DNA of 64,000 nucleotides from Xanthomonas arboricola pv. guizotiae (GTDB lineage: Bacteria; Pseudomonadota; Gammaproteobacteria; Xanthomonadales; Xanthomonadaceae): NCBI RefSeq assembly GCF_002940205.1, contig NZ_MDSK01000022.1, positions 21,287 through 85,286 on the forward strand. Reading direction: 5' to 3'. The translations under genes and the position numbers were made by a program. Numbering within the stretch: the first letter of the stretch is position 1; each line of letters opens with the position of its first letter. The notes under the pieces were generated by a model. The model saw nothing but the letters and a program-made list of their open reading frames with translations. It did not search any database and was not told where the DNA came from. Positions 1 to 8,839 of this stretch are shown piece after piece.

Positions 1-48
1 CCCGTTGATGCCGCCGCCTATCACCAGAAGATCGTATGTCTCGCCCAT
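1..48 (-). CDS. glpD: Glycerol-3-phosphate dehydrogenase GlpD, first 16 codons (partial)
   Basis: The minus strand begins ATG at 48 and reads MGETYDLLVIGGGING before leaving the window. This is the N-terminal FAD-binding Rossmann motif (GxGxxG type) of aerobic sn-glycerol-3-phosphate dehydrogenase, a membrane-associated enzyme that oxidises glycerol-3-phosphate to dihydroxyacetone phosphate. The assignment rests on this motif, on glpR immediately upstream in the same direction, and on a GlpR-type operator 44 bp before the start. Another FAD oxidoreductase cannot be excluded from 16 residues. Confidence 0.75.
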   Translation of the reverse strand, partial: MGETYDLLVIGGGING

Positions 49-91
49 CGGTGTCTCCGTCCGGGCGCGCCAGCAGCGAACCCAAGTTGTC

Positions 92-113
92 ATGTTCGAA
101 CATATTCGAACAT
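92..113. promoter_or_regulatory. GlpR operator upstream of glpD
   Basis: Two copies of the half-site ATGTTCGA face each other (92-99 and, inverted, 106-113) across a six-base spacer. This matches the known GlpR operator form ATGTTCG-N4-8-CGAACAT. It sits between glpR and glpD, so GlpR very likely represses glpD here when glycerol-3-phosphate is absent. Confidence 0.75.
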
Positions 114-271
114 CAAACCTTTTCGGGACGTGAAGAACTGCCAGGCTGGAGAACTAGGCAATTAAAGAGTAAGGCGGCCTATCAAAGTCGGAATCCTGAT
201 AGCCAAAGCGGATCATCAAGGTCGCGGAATCGGCATGCCGCACCGCAAACGCACAAAAACGAACAATTGGC

Positions 272-1081
272 TCAGCTGGCGTCGCCAGGCGCGGCCAAGT
301 GCACGCGGGTGCCGGCCTCGGCCAGCAAGGCGGCCAGTTCCTGCGGCGGCGGCCGGTCGGTGAACCAGTCGTGCACCTGGGCGATCGCGCCCAGCCGCAC
401 CATCGCGTTGCGGCCGAACTTGCTGTGGTCGGCGGCCAGCAGCACCTGCCGCGAGTGTTCGATGATGGCCTGCGCCACGCGCACTTCCTGGTAGTCGAAA
501 TCCAGCAGGGTGCCGTCCAGATCGATGCCGGAAATGCCGATCACCCCGAAGTCCACCTTGAACTGCCGGATCAGCTCCACCGTCGCCTCGCCGGTCACGC
601 CCTGGTCGCGCCCGCGCACCACGCCACCGGCCACGATCACCTCGAAGCTGGGGTTGGCGCTGAGCATCACCGCCACGTTGAGGTTGTTGGTGATCACGCG
701 CAGGCCGCGGTGCTGCAGCAAGGCGCGCGCGACCTCTTCGTTGGTGGTGCCCAGGTTGATGAACAACGAGGCATCGTCGGGAATGAAGCGCGCGACCTGC
801 GCGGCGATGTGCTGTTTCTCGCGCGCCTGCAGCGCCTTGCGCGCGGTGTAGGCCAGGTTCTCCACGCTCGAGGGCATGCTGACGCCACCGTGATAGCGGC
901 GCAGCACGCCGGCATCGCACAGCAGGGTCAGATCGCGACGGATGGTCTGCGGCGTCACCTCGAAGCGCGTCGCCAGCCCTTCCACCTCGGCAAAACCCTG
1001 CTGCCGCACCAATGCCACCAATTGTTCCTGGCGCGGGTTGAGTGCCGGCGCCGGGACCGTCCTGTAGTGAGTCGACTCCAT
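272..1081 (-). CDS. glpR: DeoR-family glycerol-3-phosphate regulon repressor GlpR (269 aa)
   Basis: A DeoR-type repressor of glycerol metabolism. The N-terminal helix-turn-helix carries PQTIRRDL at about residues 44-51. The C-terminal ligand domain carries the family motifs GTT (111-113) and TNNLNVA (131-137), which bind the sugar phosphate. Length and motif order match E. coli GlpR (about 252 aa) along most of the protein. The ATG at 1081 was chosen because upstream in-frame codons have no family similarity; an ATG at 1099 is an alternative. glpD follows downstream in the same direction with a GlpR operator between them. Confidence 0.92.
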   Translation of the reverse strand: MESTHYRTVPAPALNPRQEQLVALVRQQGFAEVEGLATRFEVTPQTIRRDLTLLCDAGVLRRYHGGVSMPSSVENLAYTARKALQAREKQHIAAQVARFIPDDASLFINLGTTNEEVARALLQHRGLRVITNNLNVAVMLSANPSFEVIVAGGVVRGRDQGVTGEATVELIRQFKVDFGVIGISGIDLDGTLLDFDYQEVRVAQAIIEHSRQVLLAADHSKFGRNAMVRLGAIAQVHDWFTDRPPPQELAALLAEAGTRVHLAAPGDAS

Positions 1082-1154
1082 GCGCAGATGATCGCGCATG
1101 CGCGTGAGGATGCAAACACGCGCTGCGCGAGCGCCGGCGTGCCGATGGCCGCGC

Positions 1155-2138
1155 TCAGCCCAGCTCGCCGCGGTAGCCGGTATCGATGCTGATGCTGCCG
1201 CCCACCGCGCGCGAGACGCAGGCGCACAGCTTGCGGTTCTCGCGGCGCTGTTCGTCGCTGAAGAACACATCGCGGTGATCGATATCGGCCGCGCTGTCCA
1301 GCACCTCGACCGCGCACAGCCCGCATTCGCCACGTCGGCATTCGGCGATCAGCTCGACTCCGGCGTCGGCCAGCGCATCCAGCATCGATTCGTTCTCGGC
1401 CACCGGCACTTCCAGGCCGAGCCCGGGCAGCTTGACCACGAACGCCTGTGCCGGCACCCGCCCGCTGTTGCCGAAGGTCTCGAAGTGCAGCCGCGCGCGC
1501 GGGCGCCCGGCGGCATGCCAGTGCTGGCGCACCGCCTCGAGCATGCCGAGCGGGCCGCACACGTACACCTCGGCATTGGGCGACAGCCGTGCCAGCTCGG
1601 CGGCAAGATCCGCCGGGCCGGCGCCGTCGTCGCATTGCAGCTGCAGGCGCTCGCCCAGCAGCGCTTCCAGCTCGTCGACATAGGCCATCGTACGCCGCGT
1701 GCGCCCGGCATACAGCAGGCGGAACGCGCGGTGGCGGCGCGCCAGCCGCTGCGCCATGCCGATGATCGGGGTGATGCCGATCCCGCCGGCGATCAGCAGG
1801 ATCTCCTCGCCGCCCTCGTCCAGCGCGAAGTTGTTGCTGGGCGGGGAGATCTCCACCACATCGCCGGGCTGCAGCGTCCACATGTGCCGCGAGCCGCCGC
1901 GGCTGTCGGGCATCTGCCGTACCGCGATCTGGTAGTGGCCATCGGCACGCGGCTCGCCCACCAGCGAGTAAGAGCGCACGTCGGCGCGGCCATGCAACTG
2001 CACGCGAAAATCCAGATGGCTGCCGACTTCGAAGCCGCGCGCCGCGGTGCCCGGATCGAGCACGATTTCGCGCACGCCCTCGCAGGCGTCGGCGATGCTG
2101 ACCACATGGGCGCGGTGCCACTGGGTGTCTTTACGCAT
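1155..2138 (-). CDS. vanB: Vanillate O-demethylase reductase subunit VanB (327 aa)
   Basis: A phthalate-dioxygenase-reductase-type protein that passes electrons from NAD(P)H through flavin and a 2Fe-2S cluster to the oxygenase VanA. Domain order is flavin domain (RSYSL at 55-59), nucleotide domain (GGIGITP at 118-124, CGPLG at 194-198) and a C-terminal plant-type ferredoxin with Cys267, Cys272, Cys275 and Cys305 or 307. The start overlaps the end of the GntR regulator gene by 8 bp, so vanA, regulator and vanB form one transcription unit. The substrate is inferred from vanA; the reductase alone would only be called a PDR/VanB family oxidoreductase. Confidence 0.88.
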   Translation of the reverse strand: MRKDTQWHRAHVVSIADACEGVREIVLDPGTAARGFEVGSHLDFRVQLHGRADVRSYSLVGEPRADGHYQIAVRQMPDSRGGSRHMWTLQPGDVVEISPPSNNFALDEGGEEILLIAGGIGITPIIGMAQRLARRHRAFRLLYAGRTRRTMAYVDELEALLGERLQLQCDDGAGPADLAAELARLSPNAEVYVCGPLGMLEAVRQHWHAAGRPRARLHFETFGNSGRVPAQAFVVKLPGLGLEVPVAENESMLDALADAGVELIAECRRGECGLCAVEVLDSAADIDHRDVFFSDEQRRENRKLCACVSRAVGGSISIDTGYRGELG

Positions 2139-2934
2139 GGGGAACTCCAGGCAGAGGGGTGGGCCGGCTGCTGCCGGCAGTGGCGGGATGGGCGCGGCCG
2201 ATCAATGCGCCGCCGCGCACCTGGGTGATCGCCGCCGGGGTCTGCAGCACGTGGCGCAGATTGCGGTGCGCCAGCCGTGCGTGTTCGCGCATCAGCGCTT
2301 CGGCGCGCGCGCCCTGGCGGTCTTCGATGGCGGCCAGGACTTCGCGGTGCTGGTCCTGCGCCAGGGTCAGGATCAGCCGCGCCTCGGCGCTGGTGGTCTG
2401 CGCCATGACCAGGCTGTTGGGCGAGGCGAACGGCAGCTGCAGCACACGGGTGAGCTCGCGGCCCAGCACATCGCTGCCGGCCATGGCCACCAGCAACGCA
2501 TGGAACTGCGCATTGGCCTGCACATACGCGCTGAAGTCGATGGCGTGCAGCGGCGAGCCGACGATGCGGTCGAGCGTGTCCAGCAGCTGACGTGCCTGGG
2601 CCAGCGCCGCGGCCGATGCCCCGCGCTCGGCCGCCATGCGCGCGGCCAGGCCTTCGAGCGTGCCGCGCAGTTCGATCGCATCGTGCACGTCGCGTTCGCT
2701 GAAGGCCTGCACCGCATAACCGCCGCCTGGCAGTGCGCTGGCCAGGCCTTCTTCGCACAGCCGCTGCAACGCGGCGCGCACCGGCGTGCGCGACATGCCC
2801 AGCCGCTGCACCACCGCCAGCTCGGACAGGCGCGTTCCGGCCGGCAGGGTGCCATCGAGGATCAGTTCGCGCAGCGACAGCAGTGCGCGCGTGGTCTGCG
2901 CGGCACTGCTGCGAAACGGGGTGGCGGGTGACAT
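2131..2934 (-). CDS. GntR-family (FCD domain) regulator, probably of vanillate genes (VanR-like, 267 aa)
   Basis: The N-terminal winged helix includes MSRTPVRAALQRL, the GntR recognition-helix motif. The C-terminal all-helical FCD ligand domain keeps the metal-binding pattern of Asp, His and a late H-R-N-L-R stretch. The gene lies between vanA (20 bp upstream) and vanB (8 bp overlap), which points to local control of vanillate demethylase. Related VanR proteins are repressors released by vanillate. Candidate palindromic operators lie upstream of vanA. The ATG at 2934 was chosen over the longer frame because that frame would run through the end of vanA. Confidence 0.85.
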   Translation of the reverse strand: MSPATPFRSSAAQTTRALLSLRELILDGTLPAGTRLSELAVVQRLGMSRTPVRAALQRLCEEGLASALPGGGYAVQAFSERDVHDAIELRGTLEGLAARMAAERGASAAALAQARQLLDTLDRIVGSPLHAIDFSAYVQANAQFHALLVAMAGSDVLGRELTRVLQLPFASPNSLVMAQTTSAEARLILTLAQDQHREVLAAIEDRQGARAEALMREHARLAHRNLRHVLQTPAAITQVRGGALIGRAHPATAGSSRPTPLPGVPHA

Positions 2935-2954
2935 GGAGACCTCCGCTGCGGTGC

Positions 2955-4031
2955 TCAGCCCACCATGCGCAGCGACAGTTCCTGCGCGCGCTGCTCCTGG
3001 GCGATCAGCCGATCGATCACACGGCGCGCCCACATCCCGCCGGCATCGACGTTGAGGTTGTAGAAGGTGTGATCCGGATGCGCGTCGATGGCGCGTTGCT
3101 GCGCTTCCAGCACCGCCTCGTCCTCGCCGAACACGCCGGTGACGCCTGCACGGGTCAGCGTGGTCAGCGATTGGTCGTGCAGCGCGTAGTTGCGCATGAA
3201 CGCCCAGAAGTAGTGGCAGGTGGTGTCGGTTTCCGGCGTGATGGTATTGAGCACGTAGCCGTTGACGCCCTGGCTGCGGTCGCCCTCCGGCGCACCGGTG
3301 CCGGCGATGGCCACGCCGACGTCGATGGCGATGGTGCCGGGCGCTTCGAAGCGGATGATCTGCCAGCGGTCGACCTTGCCGCGGTAATCCAGATGGCGCG
3401 CGATCTGGCTGGCCCAGAACGGCGGCGCGTCAATATTGCGCATCCAGCGCGACACCACCACCGAGCGGTCGCCATGCATCACCTCGAACGGCGCTTCGGC
3501 GATCTCGTCCTGGCCGATGCTGGAGCCGTGCACGAAGGTCTCGTGGGTCAGGTCCATCAGGTTGTCCAGCACCAGCCGGTAGTCGCACCTGGCGTAGATG
3601 GTGCGGCCATCGCCGGCCCAGGCCGGATCGTGCGCCCAGTGCAGGTCGGGAATCAGGCCGGTGTCGGCCTGCGCCGGGTCGCCGGGCCAGATCCACACAT
3701 AGCGATGCTTCTCGGCCACCGGAAAACTGCGCACGCACGCGGAGGGATTGATGGTCTCCTGCGAGGGCATGTGCACGCAGCGGCCCTGGCTGTTGTAGAC
3801 CAGCCCGTGATAGCCGCACACCACATCGTCGCCGCGCAGCTTGCCCATCGACAGCGGCACCAGGCGATGCCAGCACGCATCTTCGAGCGCGATCACCGCC
3901 CCGGCAGTGCTGCGATAGACCACCACATCCAGGTTGCAGACCTTGCGGGGGGTCAGCGCGTGCTTGATCTCGTGGTCCCAGGCGACGGCGTACCACGCGT
4001 TGAGGGGAAACAGTTGCTTGGACTGGGACAT
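2955..4031 (-). CDS. vanA: Vanillate O-demethylase oxygenase subunit VanA (358 aa)
   Basis: A Rieske non-heme iron oxygenase that demethylates vanillate to protocatechuate plus formaldehyde. The N-terminal Rieske cluster ligands are visible as Cys53-x-His55 and Cys72-x2-His75. A central stretch NLMDLTHETFVHG carries histidines of the mononuclear iron site. Length is typical of VanA (about 350 aa). The ATG at 4031 begins MSQSKQLFPLNAWY, the conserved N-terminus; the longer in-frame ATG at 4055 adds unrelated residues. The product feeds the divergent pca operon. Confidence 0.92.
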   Translation of the reverse strand: MSQSKQLFPLNAWYAVAWDHEIKHALTPRKVCNLDVVVYRSTAGAVIALEDACWHRLVPLSMGKLRGDDVVCGYHGLVYNSQGRCVHMPSQETINPSACVRSFPVAEKHRYVWIWPGDPAQADTGLIPDLHWAHDPAWAGDGRTIYARCDYRLVLDNLMDLTHETFVHGSSIGQDEIAEAPFEVMHGDRSVVVSRWMRNIDAPPFWASQIARHLDYRGKVDRWQIIRFEAPGTIAIDVGVAIAGTGAPEGDRSQGVNGYVLNTITPETDTTCHYFWAFMRNYALHDQSLTTLTRAGVTGVFGEDEAVLEAQQRAIDAHPDHTFYNLNVDAGGMWARRVIDRLIAQEQRAQELSLRMVG

Positions 4032-4049
4032 GACCGTGGCTCCTGGGGT

Positions 4050-4059
4050 TTGCATACAA
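4050..4059. promoter_or_regulatory. Candidate GntR/FCD regulator operator near vanA start
   Basis: The sequence TTGCATACAA differs by one base from the palindrome TTGTATACAA expected of many FCD-type GntR regulators. It lies 19 bp upstream of the vanA start codon. Binding by the adjacent regulator is inferred. Confidence 0.4.
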
Positions 4060-4146
4060 CCTGGGGGTGCGGATCGGCATCGGTGCGCCGGCTGGCGACC
4101 AGTTGACGCGCATGCCGGCGCTGGCGTCCGCTTGCAAGCGAAGTTA

Positions 4147-4154
4147 TGTATACA
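4147..4154. promoter_or_regulatory. Second candidate GntR/FCD operator upstream of vanA
   Basis: The perfect palindrome TGTATACA lies 116 bp before vanA and resembles the site at 4050-4059. Two sites of similar core in the vanA leader would suit repression by the operon's own GntR regulator. Confidence 0.4.
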
Positions 4155-4194
4155 CCGGAGACAATGTTGGAGCGTCGGCCGTACATCGAAATTG

Positions 4195-4227
4195 TGCGAT
4201 TATCGAATTGATGTACCGATAATCGCA
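4195..4227. promoter_or_regulatory. Perfect inverted repeat operator between vanA and pcaI
   Basis: TGCGATTATCG (4195-4205) and its exact reverse complement CGATAATCGCA (4217-4227) flank an 11-bp spacer. Each arm contains GATAAT, a near-consensus -10 hexamer, one on each strand. IclR-type PcaU/PcaR regulators are known to bind 10-bp inverted repeats of this geometry at pca promoters. The site is 62 bp before pcaI. The likely ligand-responsive protein is the IclR regulator encoded at 12837-13694. Confidence 0.6.
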
Positions 4228-4288
4228 TTGACCGGGCCGTGCGCCTGCGCCTACCGTGACCACACGCTCGCTGCGCAGGACCGACCCA

Positions 4289-5152
4289 ATGGCCCAGATC
4301 GTCCCCCTTTCAGAAGCGGTGTCCCAACTGATCGCCGATGGCGACTGCGTGGCGATGGAAGGCTTCACCCATCTGATTCCGCATGCGGCCGGCCACGAGG
4401 TGATCCGCCAGCGCAAGCGCGACCTGCACCTGGTGCGCATGACCCCGGACCTGATCTACGACCAGTTGATCGGTGCCGGTTGTGCATCGGTATTGCGGTT
4501 TTCCTGGGGCGGCAATCCCGGCGTCGGTTCGCTGCACCGGCTGCGCGATGCGGTCGAACATGCGTGGCCGCAGCCGCTGCAGATCCGCGAACACAGCCAT
4601 GCCGACATGGCCAACGCGTACGTGGCCGGTGCCTCGGGCCTGCCGTTCGCGGTGCTGCGCGGTTATGTCGGCTCGGACCTGCCGCGCGTCAACGACAGCA
4701 TCAGGTTCCTGCAATGCCCGTACACCGGCGAGACGCTGGCCACCACGCCGGCGGTGGCGCCCGATGTCACCGTGATCCATGCGCAGCAGGCCGACCGCCG
4801 CGGCAACGTGCTGCTGTGGGGCATCCTGGGCGTGCAGAAGGAAGCCGCGCTGGCGGCGCGCAAGGTGATCGTCACGGTGGAGGAGATCGTCGACACGCTG
4901 GATGCGTCGGCCAACGCCTGCATCCTGCCGCGCTGGGTGGTCGATGCGGTCTGCCATGTGCCAGGCGGTGCGGCGCCGTCGTACGCGCATGGCTATTACG
5001 CCCGCGACAACCGCTTCTACCTGGCCTGGGATGCGATCGCGCGCGACCGCGCCCGCTTCCAGGCCTGGATCCAGACCCACATTCTCGACACCGAGGACTT
5101 TGCCGCGTTCCAGCGCGTGTACGCGCAATCGCTGCTGCAGGTGGCCGCATGA
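4289..5152 (+). CDS. pcaI: 3-oxoadipate CoA-transferase subunit A PcaI (287 aa)
   Basis: Alpha subunit of the CoA-transferase that moves CoA from succinyl-CoA to 3-oxoadipate, the penultimate step of the beta-ketoadipate pathway. The family I CoA-transferase fold is recognisable from the N-terminal glycine-rich region and the segment [18 protein letters not shown] at 4289 ([10 protein letters not shown]) is preferred to an upstream frame extension lacking similarity. It ends in an ATGA overlap with pcaJ, indicating translational coupling of the two subunits. First gene of the pca operon. Confidence 0.93.
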   Translation: MAQIVPLSEAVSQLIADGDCVAMEGFTHLIPHAAGHEVIRQRKRDLHLVRMTPDLIYDQLIGAGCASVLRFSWGGNPGVGSLHRLRDAVEHAWPQPLQIREHSHADMANAYVAGASGLPFAVLRGYVGSDLPRVNDSIRFLQCPYTGETLATTPAVAPDVTVIHAQQADRRGNVLLWGILGVQKEAALAARKVIVTVEEIVDTLDASANACILPRWVVDAVCHVPGGAAPSYAHGYYARDNRFYLAWDAIARDRARFQAWIQTHILDTEDFAAFQRVYAQSLLQVAA

Positions 5153-5937
5153 GCGACTACAGCACCAACGAGATGATGACCGTGGCGGCGGCGCGGCGCC
5201 TGCCCGATGGCGCGGTGTGCTTTGTCGGCATCGGCCTGCCATCCACCGCCGCCAACCTGGCGCGGCTGACGCATGCGCCGGATGTCACCCTGATCTACGA
5301 ATCCGGCCCGATCGGTGCGCGCCCGGAGGTGCTGCCGTTGTCGATCGGCGACGGCGAGCTGGCCGACACCGCCGATACCGTGGTCTCCACCCCGGAAATC
5401 TTCCGTTACTGGCTGCAGGGCGGGCGCGTGGACGTGGGCTTCCTGGGCGCGGCGCAGATCGATCGCCACGCCAACCTCAACACCACGGTGATCGGCCCGT
5501 ACGAGGCGCCCAAGACGCGGCTGCCCGGCGCGGGCGGCGCGCCGGAGATCGCGGCCAGCGCCAAACAGGTGTTCATCATCATTCGCCAATCCAGACGCAG
5601 CTTCGTGCCCGCGCTGGACTTCATCACCACGGTCGGGCACATGGACGGTGGCGATGCGCGGCAGCGTGCCGGCCTGCCCGGCGCCGGCCCCACCGTGGTC
5701 GTCACCGACCTGTGCGTGATGGAGCCCGATCCCGTGACCCGCGAGCTCACCGTCACCGCGCTGCACCCCGGCAGCACCCGCGAGCAGGTGAGCGCGGCCA
5801 CCGGCTGGCCGATCCGCTTCGCCGCCGATCTGGCGCAGACCACTCCACCCAGCACTACGGAACTGCAGGCGCTGCGCGCGCTGCAGGCACGCACCGATGC
5901 AGCGCATGGCAAGCAGGCAGCCGGAGCCGAGGCATGA
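5149..5937 (+). CDS. pcaJ: 3-oxoadipate CoA-transferase subunit B PcaJ (262 aa)
   Basis: Beta subunit partner of PcaI. The segment around residues 46-52 ([11 protein letters not shown]) matches the catalytic-glutamate region of family I CoA-transferases (ENG/ESG type); the catalytic Glu is visible in YESG. Both ends overlap neighbours by ATGA (start with pcaI, stop with pcaF), so I-J-F are translationally coupled. The length is slightly longer than many PcaJ proteins (about 215-260 aa). Confidence 0.92.
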   Translation: MSDYSTNEMMTVAAARRLPDGAVCFVGIGLPSTAANLARLTHAPDVTLIYESGPIGARPEVLPLSIGDGELADTADTVVSTPEIFRYWLQGGRVDVGFLGAAQIDRHANLNTTVIGPYEAPKTRLPGAGGAPEIAASAKQVFIIIRQSRRSFVPALDFITTVGHMDGGDARQRAGLPGAGPTVVVTDLCVMEPDPVTRELTVTALHPGSTREQVSAATGWPIRFAADLAQTTPPSTTELQALRALQARTDAAHGKQAAGAEA

Positions 5938-7142
5938 GCGAGGTCTATCTGATCGATGGCATCCGCACGCCGATCGGCCGCTATGGCGGTGCCCTGGCCG
6001 GCGTGCGCGCCGACGACCTGGGCGCGATACCGATCGCCGCGTTGATGGCACGCAATCCGCAACTGGAATCGGCGCTGATCGACGACGTCTACCTGGGCTG
6101 CGCAAATCAGGCCGGCGAGGACAATCGCAATGTCGCGCGCATGAGTCTGTTGCTGGCGGGCTTGCCCAGTTCGGTGCCGGGCAGCACGCTCAATCGCCTG
6201 TGCGGTTCCGGGCTGGATGCGGTCGGCACGGTGGCGCGCGGCATCCGTGCCGGCGAGCTGGGCCTGGCGATCGCCGGCGGGGTCGAATCGATGACCCGCG
6301 CGCCCTGGGTCATGGGCAAGGCCGAGAGCGCGTTCGCGCGCACGCAACAGCTGGAAGACACCACGATGGGCTGGCGGTTCATCAATCCGCGCCTGCAGGG
6401 CGCCTATGGCGTGGAGCTGATGGGCGAGACCGCGGAGAACGTGGCACAGCGCCATGCCATCGCGCGCGAAGACCAGGACGCGTTCGCGCTGCGCAGCCAG
6501 CAGCGCGCCGCCGCCGCACAGGCGGCCGGTTTCTTCGATGCAGAAATCACCCCGGTGGCGGTGGCCGCACGCAAAGGGGGCGAGGCAAGCGCGGTCGATC
6601 GCGACGAGCATCCGCGCCCGAACACCACCGCCGAGATGCTGGCCAAGCTCAAGCCGGTGTTCCGCCAGCCCGGCACGGTGACGGCCGGCAATGCGGCCGG
6701 TCTCAACGATGGCGCTGCCGCCCTCTTGCTGGCGTCTGCGCAGGCCGTCCACGCGCATGGGCTGAGCCCGCGGGCACGCGTGCTCGGCTTTGCCTCGGCG
6801 GGCGTGGAGCCGGCCTACATGGGCATCGGCCCGGTACCGGCCACGCAGCGCCTGCTGGCGCGCCTGGGCCTGCGCATCGAGCAGTTCGATGCGATCGAGC
6901 TCAACGAAGCCTTCGCCGCGCAGGTGCTGGCCTGCACGCGCGCGTTCGGCCTGGCCGACGATGCCGCGCACGTCAACGCCAATGGCGGCGCCATCGCGCT
7001 GGGCCATCCCCTGGGCATGAGCGGCGCGCGGCTGGCGTTGACCTTGTTGCGGCAACTGGAGGCGGGCAACGGGCGGCTTGGGCTGGCCAGCATGTGCATC
7101 GGGGTCGGGCAGGGCGTGGCGCTGGCGATCGAGCGCGTGTAG
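5934..7142 (+). CDS. pcaF: 3-oxoadipyl-CoA thiolase PcaF (402 aa)
   Basis: Thiolase-family enzyme that cleaves 3-oxoadipyl-CoA to succinyl-CoA and acetyl-CoA, the last pathway step. The nucleophilic cysteine lies in [10 protein letters not shown] (about residue 90). The C-terminal catalytic motifs [17 protein letters not shown] and CIGVGQG are intact. Typical length for thiolase II. The start overlaps the pcaJ stop (ATGA). Context selects PcaF over a generic acetyl-CoA acetyltransferase. Confidence 0.92.
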   Translation: MSEVYLIDGIRTPIGRYGGALAGVRADDLGAIPIAALMARNPQLESALIDDVYLGCANQAGEDNRNVARMSLLLAGLPSSVPGSTLNRLCGSGLDAVGTVARGIRAGELGLAIAGGVESMTRAPWVMGKAESAFARTQQLEDTTMGWRFINPRLQGAYGVELMGETAENVAQRHAIAREDQDAFALRSQQRAAAAQAAGFFDAEITPVAVAARKGGEASAVDRDEHPRPNTTAEMLAKLKPVFRQPGTVTAGNAAGLNDGAAALLLASAQAVHAHGLSPRARVLGFASAGVEPAYMGIGPVPATQRLLARLGLRIEQFDAIELNEAFAAQVLACTRAFGLADDAAHVNANGGAIALGHPLGMSGARLALTLLRQLEAGNGRLGLASMCIGVGQGVALAIERV

Positions 7143-7222
7143 TACGCCGATTGCAACCGCCGCTGCCGTGACCGTACATCCACGTTTTGATCCTGCCGTA
7201 GCGCAACCGATGGAGATCCCGC

Positions 7223-7951
7223 ATGCGCGACCCCAGCTCCGACACGTCGATCGATCCGCTGCTCGGCTATCGCCGGCCGCGGATCGGCACGCAGCCGGCC
7301 TACCTGCATCTGCCCTACGCATCCACCGCATTGCGCGGCCCCACGCACGCGCCGATCGATATCCCGGCCACGCTGTCGGAAGTCACCGGCCCGCAATTGA
7401 ACCGGCTCACCCTGGGTGAGCATGCCGCCGACCTCACTGCCGGCTTTGCGGGCGAGCCGTTGGGCGAGCGCATCATCGTGTCTGGCCGCGTGCTCGACGA
7501 AAACGGCAAGCCGGTGCGCAACAGCGTGGTCGAGGTGTGGCAATGCAATGCCGCCGGCCGCTATCAACATGCCGGCGACCGGCATGACGCACCGCTGGAT
7601 CCCAACTTCCGCGGCACCGGCCAGGTGCTCACCGACGACCACGGCCGCTACGCGTTCAAGACCATCAAGCCGGGCGCGTATCCGTGGCGCAATCACTACA
7701 ACGCCTGGCGGCCGGCGCATATCCATTTTTCGCTGCATGGCGATGGCATCGGGCAGCGGCTGATCACCCAGATGTACTTCCCCGGCGACCCCTTGCTGGC
7801 GCACGACCCGATCTACAACTGCGTGGACGATGCGCAGGCGCGCGAACGCATGGTGTCCAGCTTCGACTGGGAAAACGCGGTGAGCGAATACGCGCTGGCC
7901 TACCGCTTCGACATCGTGTTGCGCGGTCGCAAGCAAACGGTCTGGGAGTGA
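7223..7951 (+). CDS. pcaH: Protocatechuate 3,4-dioxygenase beta subunit PcaH (242 aa)
   Basis: Intradiol ring-cleavage dioxygenase subunit that binds the catalytic Fe(III). The N-terminal PcaH extension (HAPIDIPATLSEVTGP) and the core VLDENGKPV...VEVWQCNAAGRYQH are visible. Iron ligands of the 2-Tyr, 2-His type are represented by Tyr and His residues in YPWRNHYNAWRPAHIHFS. With PcaG it converts protocatechuate to 3-carboxy-cis,cis-muconate. It lies 80 bp after pcaF and 4 bp before pcaG. Confidence 0.94.
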   Translation: MRDPSSDTSIDPLLGYRRPRIGTQPAYLHLPYASTALRGPTHAPIDIPATLSEVTGPQLNRLTLGEHAADLTAGFAGEPLGERIIVSGRVLDENGKPVRNSVVEVWQCNAAGRYQHAGDRHDAPLDPNFRGTGQVLTDDHGRYAFKTIKPGAYPWRNHYNAWRPAHIHFSLHGDGIGQRLITQMYFPGDPLLAHDPIYNCVDDAQARERMVSSFDWENAVSEYALAYRFDIVLRGRKQTVWE

Positions 7952-7955
7952 ATCG

Positions 7956-8519
7956 ATGAGCCTGCACGCCACCCCGTCGCAAACCGTTGGCCCGTATTAC
8001 CGGCTCGGGCTGGAGCCGCTGTATCGCGCGCAACTCGCGCCTGCGCAGGCCGCGGGCACGCACGTGCGGGTCAGCGGTTGCGTGTTCGATGGCGCCGGCA
8101 ACCCGGTGGCCGACGCGGTGCTGGAACTGTGGCAGGCCGATGCGGCCGGCATCTATGCGCATGCCGCCGACGCGCGCTGCCAGGCGCACGATCCCGGCTT
8201 CGATGGCTGGGGCCGTGTGCCGACCGACGCGCAGGGGCGTTTTTCCTTCAGCACCGTCAAGCCGGGCCGGGTCGCCGGGCCGGATGGCAAGCTGCAGGCA
8301 GCGCATCTGAGCGTGCTGGTTTTCATGCGCGGGCTGTTGCGCGGCGTGTCCACGCGGCTGTACTTCGCCGACGATCCGCAGCTGGGCAGCGACCCCATCC
8401 TGGCCCTGGTGCCGGCCGGGCGCCGCAGCACGCTGCTGGCGCACTCGCGCGGTGGCAGCGATTACGTCTGGGACATCCATCTGCAGGGCGATGCGGAAAC
8501 GGTGTTCTTCAACTATTGA
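7956..8519 (+). CDS. pcaG: Protocatechuate 3,4-dioxygenase alpha subunit PcaG (187 aa)
   Basis: The non-iron subunit of the alpha/beta dioxygenase. It starts with the conserved SQTVGPYYRLGL and shares the VLELWQADAAGIYAH core with PcaH. Length matches PcaG (about 190-200 aa). Only 4 bp separate it from pcaH, consistent with co-translation of the two subunits. Confidence 0.94.
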   Translation: MSLHATPSQTVGPYYRLGLEPLYRAQLAPAQAAGTHVRVSGCVFDGAGNPVADAVLELWQADAAGIYAHAADARCQAHDPGFDGWGRVPTDAQGRFSFSTVKPGRVAGPDGKLQAAHLSVLVFMRGLLRGVSTRLYFADDPQLGSDPILALVPAGRRSTLLAHSRGGSDYVWDIHLQGDAETVFFNY

Positions 8520-8839
8520 TCGCGCCGTCGGTGCGCGGGTTGCCATGCAGGGTTGTCTCCGTGCGAGCAGCACCCCTGCACCCGCGTGCAGGTGCGGCGC
8601 AGCCGTCGCCGCGCGCCGGGCAGGCAGGTGCCGGCGCGCGCTGCCCTCGGTGATCCATCGCGATCGCGTGGCCGCTGCGTGCAATGCCGTGATCCCGCCG
8701 CGACACGCGCCTTGTCCAAACGTGCAGCACGCATGACCCGCACCGACCACCACGCGTGCACCCCACCCAGCACCGCGCACGCCAGTTGGCACTCCCGCGC
8801 ATCGGTGCCATGCTGCCGGCACGCCACCCGAGGCCATGC
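8520..8839. other. Non-coding gap between pcaG and pcaB
   Basis: About 320 bp without a recognisable gene. Long overlapping frames exist but look like GC-rich shadows. No clear hairpin with a T-run or promoter was seen. It may contain an internal promoter for pcaBDC. Confidence 0.4.

Noticed and set aside
36..494. Long plus-strand frame over the glpD-glpR interval
   Set aside because: It overlaps the GlpR operator and glpR on the other strand and has no domain; GC-rich genomes give many such frames.
5406..7331. 641-aa minus-strand frame opposite pcaF
   Set aside because: It mirrors pcaJ/pcaF/pcaH codon structure; low-complexity His/Gln/Ala/Arg composition shows a shadow.
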